NCBI GenBank assembly: GCA_047638695.1
Contig: JBLINY010000003.1
Coordinates: forward strand, 1 to 64,000
DNA from: JAHECQ01 sp047638695
GTDB taxonomy: Bacteria; Actinomycetota; Acidimicrobiia; Acidimicrobiales; SZUA-35
Length of the DNA: 64,000 nt
Reading direction: 5' to 3'
Below the pieces are notes generated by a model, which saw only the letters and a program-made list of their open reading frames with translations, was not told the DNA's origin and ran no database searches. Shown piece after piece: positions 60,325 through 64,000 of the stretch (positions are counted from its first letter, which is position 1; each line of letters opens with the position of its first letter). Made by a program: the position numbers and the translations under genes.

Positions 60325-61062
60325 ATGAAGTGGATCTTGGCGGGGGTGGCGCTGCTCGGCAGCGCGGCCCTCGTCGGTGCCACTGCCTCGTCCGACGCCT
60401 TGGATCTCTGCAGCCCTGAAGCCACAGCGACATCGACGAGCGCCGAACCAGCCGCCAACGACTTCCTTTCGAACTGGATGGCGGGCGACGACCTCGAGGC
60501 CCCCGCGTCGACCATGTCGATGGCACGTCGTGGCGAATCCGGCGACTCGGAGCCGCCGAGCGACGACGTCGCAGAAGATCAACCGCTTGGCACACCAGTC
60601 GCCGTGCGGGTTCCGATTGTCGAAATCGGGGTCGAGCTCGATCCACTCGGACTCGATGAAGAAGGCGGACTCGAAGTACCGGAAGACTTCTCGCGCGGTG
60701 GGTGGTTCGCCGATGGCCCCAAGCCCGGAGCGGTCGGACCCGCCGTCATCACCGCCCACGTTGACAGCTTCGACGGGCCCGCTCCTTTCTTCCGACTGAG
60801 CGAAATGGCGGTTGGTGACGAGATCGACGTGCTGATGTCGAACGGCGACACCGTCACCTTTGTTGCCACTCGAGTCGAAGAACACGCCAAAGACGAGTTC
60901 CCTACGCTCGAGGTCCATGGCAATACCGACCAACCCGAGCTGCGATTGATCACATGTGGCGGCGACTTCGATCGGAACGAACGCTCCTACCGGCACAACA
61001 TCATCGTGTGGGCAACCAGCGCCGATGCTCTTGGCGAACAGGCCGACGATTCGCTGACCTAG
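60325..61062 (+). CDS. Class F sortase
   Basis: 245 residues. N-terminal membrane anchor (ILAGVALLGSAALVGA), a long acidic linker, then the sortase domain with H145 (VITAHVDSF), C211 (LRLITCGGDF) and R223 (RSYRHNII). The TLxTC motif reads LITC. It is 25 bases downstream of the CHRD surface protein gene. The N-terminal linker is longer than in the sortase at 40893-41534. Confidence 0.9.
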   Translation: MKWILAGVALLGSAALVGATASSDALDLCSPEATATSTSAEPAANDFLSNWMAGDDLEAPASTMSMARRGESGDSEPPSDDVAEDQPLGTPVAVRVPIVEIGVELDPLGLDEEGGLEVPEDFSRGGWFADGPKPGAVGPAVITAHVDSFDGPAPFFRLSEMAVGDEIDVLMSNGDTVTFVATRVEEHAKDEFPTLEVHGNTDQPELRLITCGGDFDRNERSYRHNIIVWATSADALGEQADDSLT

Positions 61063-61075
61063 GTAGTCTCGTGGG

Positions 61076-61870
61076 ATGGCACCGCAGACCTACGAAACCG
61101 TCCTCTATTCAACCGAGGACAACATCGCCCACATTCGCTTCAATCGTCCGGACGGGGCGAACGCGCTGAACCCCGCCCTCTCAAGAGATCTCCGCGACGT
61201 GATGCTCGAAGCAGCCTTCGATGATGAGGTGCGGGCGGTCGCCATTACCGCCGAAGGCAAGGTCTTTTGTGCTGGCGGAGACCTCAAGGAATTTCATGCC
61301 GCCGGCGACGGACTGCCCAAATTGGCGTCAGACATGCTCACCGATTTTCACGGCGCCATCTATCGCATGAACCGCATGCCGAAACCGGTCGTGGCCGGTG
61401 TTGCCGGGGCTGCTGGAGGTGCCGGCCTATCGTTCGTGTCAGCGTTTGACCTCGTGATCGCTGAGGAATCGGCCAAGTTCACCATGGCCTACACCCGCGC
61501 CGGCGTGACGCCCGACGGAACCTCCACCTATTTTCTGTCCCGCCACATCGGCGTGCGGCGCACCATGGACCTCACCCTGACCAACCGAGTGCTATCGGCT
61601 GCCGAGGCCGAATCGTGGGGCCTCGTAAACCGCGTGGTGCCAGACGGCGAAGCCGATCAAGCCGCAATCGACCTAGCCAAACAGTTGGCTGCCGGTCCGG
61701 CCTTTGCTCTTGGGCAGGCCAAGCGTCTGATCTACGAAGGACACGACACGTCGCTCGAACAAACTGGCGAGCGCGAAGGTGTCATGATCGCCAACGCAAT
61801 GGGCACGGCCGACGGCCGCGAGGGCATCGCCGCTTTCGTCGAGAAGCGCTCCGCCAACTTCAACGCATAG
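61076..61870 (+). CDS. Enoyl-CoA hydratase/isomerase family protein
   Basis: 264 residues of the crotonase fold. Seen: FNRPDGANALNPALSRDL, AEGKVFCAGGDLKEF (oxyanion hole), VAGVAGAAGGAGLSFVSAFDLVIA and the LGQAKRLIYEG helix. One of the two usual catalytic Glu positions is not obvious, so hydratase against isomerase cannot be decided. It precedes a VOC gene by 16 bases and is probably co-transcribed. Confidence 0.88.
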   Translation: MAPQTYETVLYSTEDNIAHIRFNRPDGANALNPALSRDLRDVMLEAAFDDEVRAVAITAEGKVFCAGGDLKEFHAAGDGLPKLASDMLTDFHGAIYRMNRMPKPVVAGVAGAAGGAGLSFVSAFDLVIAEESAKFTMAYTRAGVTPDGTSTYFLSRHIGVRRTMDLTLTNRVLSAAEAESWGLVNRVVPDGEADQAAIDLAKQLAAGPAFALGQAKRLIYEGHDTSLEQTGEREGVMIANAMGTADGREGIAAFVEKRSANFNA

Positions 61871-61886
61871 ATCGCAGGCCAACTTC

Positions 61887-62345
61887 ATGGACATTCGCCG
61901 TATCACCGAAGTCGGCATCGCCGTTCGCGATCTCGACAAAGCCGTTGCCCTGTTCGAACATCTCTTCGGCGCCGAAGCAGGCGAGCTGGTCGACGTTCCG
62001 CTCTACGACATGCGTTTTCGCATGTGTCGGCTGGGCAAGGTCGACTTCGAGGTAATGGAACCAACGGCCGACACCGGTGTGATCGCCGACTTCCTTGCTG
62101 CCAGGGGGGAAGGCCTGCATCACATCGCATTCGCTGTCGACGACATCAACAACACGATGTCGACACTTGGCGCCAAGGGCGTCCAATTCGTTGCCGATGC
62201 TCCGGTGAGCAACTCCATGCCGATGGTCGACTTCGCCGGCCGTCGTTTCGAAGACGACATCTCATTCACCTTTTCCCATCCCAAATCAATCCTGGGCATC
62301 CTCTTTGAGTTCATCCAGTATCCAGACGGCTACCAGACTCCGTGA
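61887..62345 (+). CDS. VOC family protein, methylmalonyl-CoA epimerase-like
   Basis: 152 residues. It starts ITEVGIAVRDLDKAVALFEHLFG and has EGLHHIAFAVDDIN with the metal-binding His, and ILFEFIQ with the last metal Glu, as in methylmalonyl-CoA epimerases and glyoxalases. Activity beyond that is not assignable. The stop codon lies inside a tandem repeat. Confidence 0.82.
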   Translation: MDIRRITEVGIAVRDLDKAVALFEHLFGAEAGELVDVPLYDMRFRMCRLGKVDFEVMEPTADTGVIADFLAARGEGLHHIAFAVDDINNTMSTLGAKGVQFVADAPVSNSMPMVDFAGRRFEDDISFTFSHPKSILGILFEFIQYPDGYQTP

Positions 62346-62380
62346 CCTACGGGCTCCGTGACCTACAGACTCCGTGACCT
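62338..62380. repeat. Tandem 16-bp repeat over the VOC gene stop codon
   Basis: CTCCGTGACCT occurs at 62338, 62354 and 62370. The first copy contains the TGA stop (62343-62345); the others lie just after it. Confidence 0.85.
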
Positions 62381-62466
62381 GACATGACCTCACTACCGCT
62401 ACGGCCTACATCTGCATTCTTCACAAGATCCTTCACAAGGGTGACCAAAATCGAAAGCAGGATCAC

Positions 62467-63663
62467 ATGACGGCCGGAATGATCGACGGACCCACCGGGC
62501 CCCTCCAAGGCCTGCGCATCATCGATGTCACCCACGCAGCCGCCGGGCCCTTTGCTGCCATGCTGCTGGCCGATCTCGGCGCCGAGGTGATCAAGGTCGA
62601 ACCACCAACTGGCGAGTTCACCCGCTACAGCCGGCCCAATCTCGACGACGGCAGCGGACCGTACGGGGGCCGATTCTCGGCACGGAACCGAAACAAGAAG
62701 AGCATCGCTCTCGATCTGCGTGACGACGACGACCGTGCCGTCTTCCTCCAGCTCGTCGACACCGCCGATGCCCTCATCGAAAACATGCGGGCCGGCGTGC
62801 TCGATCGACTCGGCGTGGGTTGGGATGTGCTCCACCAACGCAATTCGGCCCTGGTCTATGCAGCCATCCGCGGTTTTGGCGACCCTCGCACCGGCGATAG
62901 CCCCTATGCCGAATGGCCGGCCTTCGACATCATCGCCCAGGCCATGGGCGGGCTGGTGGCCATGAGCGGACCGGATGCCGACCATCCAATGCGGGCCGGT
63001 CCCCTCGTGGGCGACATCTTTCCCGCCACCCTCGCTGCGGTCGGCGTGCTGGCCGCCATCCACCAGGCTCGCGAATCAGGTGAGGGCCAGTTCGTCGACG
63101 TGGCCATGGTCGACTCGGTGATGGCACTGTGCGCCACCGCCCAAACCATGTGGGACTACGAGGGCCTGGTCTACGAGCCCCAGGGCAACAGCAGCGCCGA
63201 CGCCACACCATTTGACGTGTATCGCACTGCTGACGGCCATTGCGCCATCGCCGCTCCCACCGAGGCCCACTGGATTCCGCTGTGCCAGATCATGGGGCGA
63301 CCCGACCTGGCCAACGACCCTCGACTGACCACCATCAAAACCCGAGCCGAACATCGCGAGATTGTCGATACCGCCGTTGGCCAATGGGCGGCCGCCCGCA
63401 CCACCGCCGAGATCATCTCCGTCCTCGGCGGCCGGGTACCCGTCGGCCCCGTGTTGGGACCAAAAGACTGGGTCGACGATCCTCATGTGGCGGCCCGTGA
63501 AATGTTGGTGACCGTCGAGCACCAGCATCATCGGCCAACGATCGAAGTGGCCTGCCCCATCAAGTTTTCAGCGACGCCCGCCGGCGTGCACTCCCCCGCC
63601 CCCGTGCTGAACCAGCACGGGGATGCTCTACGAGCCGAGCTCGGACTCCCGTCGAAGGCCTGA
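62467..63663 (+). CDS. CaiB/BaiF family CoA transferase
   Basis: 398 residues. Seen: GLRIIDVTHAAAGPFAAMLLADLGAEVIKVEPP, NRNKKSIALDLRDDDD, YAAIRGFGDPRTGDSPYAEWPAFDIIAQAMGG with the catalytic Asp in AFDIIAQ. Class III CoA transferase, e.g. of formyl-CoA or (methyl)succinyl-CoA transferase type; substrate unknown. It follows the enoyl-CoA and VOC genes on the same strand after 121 bases. Confidence 0.9.
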   Translation: MTAGMIDGPTGPLQGLRIIDVTHAAAGPFAAMLLADLGAEVIKVEPPTGEFTRYSRPNLDDGSGPYGGRFSARNRNKKSIALDLRDDDDRAVFLQLVDTADALIENMRAGVLDRLGVGWDVLHQRNSALVYAAIRGFGDPRTGDSPYAEWPAFDIIAQAMGGLVAMSGPDADHPMRAGPLVGDIFPATLAAVGVLAAIHQARESGEGQFVDVAMVDSVMALCATAQTMWDYEGLVYEPQGNSSADATPFDVYRTADGHCAIAAPTEAHWIPLCQIMGRPDLANDPRLTTIKTRAEHREIVDTAVGQWAAARTTAEIISVLGGRVPVGPVLGPKDWVDDPHVAAREMLVTVEHQHHRPTIEVACPIKFSATPAGVHSPAPVLNQHGDALRAELGLPSKA

Positions 63664-63705
63664 TCGGCCTTCGACGGCACCGCTGCCTAGCGACATACTG
63701 GGCTG

Positions 63706-64000
63706 ATGAAAGAGACCGAACAGGCACGAGGAACCGGGATCGAACTCGAACCACGGGTCGACGAACACCACAAACGGATCCTGGGCAAGCTGCCCGTCGA
63801 TCTACTCGACTTCTCCGATGTCAACGCGGTACGAGAAGCCTTCGCCGAAGTGCGCCGGCCCGAGATGGACCCGACGGTAACGACCGAGGACGTCAGGGTC
63901 CCCGGCCTTGACGGCGACCCTGACGTACGAATTCGCCTCTATCGCCCGGCCGATATGGCCCCGGATGCTTCGGCCTTCTTCTGGATCCATGGCGGCGGCA
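63706..64000 (+). CDS. Alpha/beta hydrolase fold-3 (HSL-type) esterase, partial
   Basis: The first 98 residues are visible; the gene runs off the right edge. It starts at ATG 63706, continues through VRVPGLDGDPDVRIRLYRP and reaches FFWIHGGG, the HGGG oxyanion motif of hormone-sensitive-lipase-type esterases. The catalytic triad is beyond the window. Confidence 0.82.
   Translation, partial: MKETEQARGTGIELEPRVDEHHKRILGKLPVDLLDFSDVNAVREAFAEVRRPEMDPTVTTEDVRVPGLDGDPDVRIRLYRPADMAPDASAFFWIHGGG

Overview
The window is high-GC bacterial DNA with dense, often overlapping genes (TGATG, ATGA and GTGA junctions) and frequent GTG starts. Gene content points to an actinobacterium, most likely a member of the Acidimicrobiia. 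The evidence is a SufR-controlled suf cluster, a citrate synthase with an N-terminal helix-turn-helix, class F sortases, menaquinone-type MenG, a homologue of the mycobacterial mycothiol-dependent nitroreductase Rv2466c, and several CaiB, acyl-CoA dehydrogenase, LLM and amidase genes. This placement is inferred from gene families only; no rRNA or tRNA was found.

Layout. 0-3.8 kb: suf Fe-S assembly genes (A-type carrier, sufB, sufC, leftward) divergent from sufR-menG. 3.8-8.3 kb: a NamZ-like lipoprotein, a citrate synthase pseudogene with an internal deletion, a 37-bp palindrome, an HTH-citrate synthase and gluQ. 8.3-11.3 kb: a DUF445 membrane protein, an N-terminally short amidohydrolase and a decayed UPF0104 membrane protein gene. 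11.3-24.2 kb: copper amine oxidase, a TetR/SRPBCC divergent pair, a DUF2807 lipoprotein, a two-gene molybdenum hydroxylase, a lipase, an RNA methyltransferase and an MFS transporter. 24.2-31 kb: a leftward cluster of herA, a small gene, sbcD/mre11, sbcC/rad50 and a nurA-like gene, i.e. the archaeal-type DNA end-resection set. 31-32 kb: a 1-kb gene-free region with a duplicated 63-bp element, two strong hairpins and five helically phased DnaA-box-like 9-mers. 32-36 kb: a heterodimeric ABC exporter. 36-57 kb: mostly catabolic and redox genes, including an IaaM/IaaH-like pair, a pseudokinase/DUF4397 membrane protein beside a sortase, and two genes interrupted by an in-frame TGA. 57-64 kb: amidase, two-step acyl-CoA and CoA-transferase genes, a CHRD surface protein with a second sortase, and the start of an HSL-type esterase.

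Main discovery. Two genes are each broken by one TGA exactly where the family has a redox Cys. At 36945-36947 it replaces the first Cys of the CPWC active site of a DsbA-like mycothiol-dependent nitroreductase homologue. At 54473-54471 (minus strand) it replaces the first Cys of a CxxC in a GrdB/selenoprotein B family protein. Each TGA is followed at the right distance by a short stem-loop of the bacterial SECIS type. Both are therefore annotated as selenoproteins and as full-length genes. The Sec machinery (selA, selB, selC, selD) is not in the window, so it must exist elsewhere for this reading to hold.

Genome-dynamics signals: three damaged genes between 5 and 11.3 kb, an in-frame amber stop in an HD-GYP protein, and five independent short tandem duplications (15-18 bp), most at gene ends.
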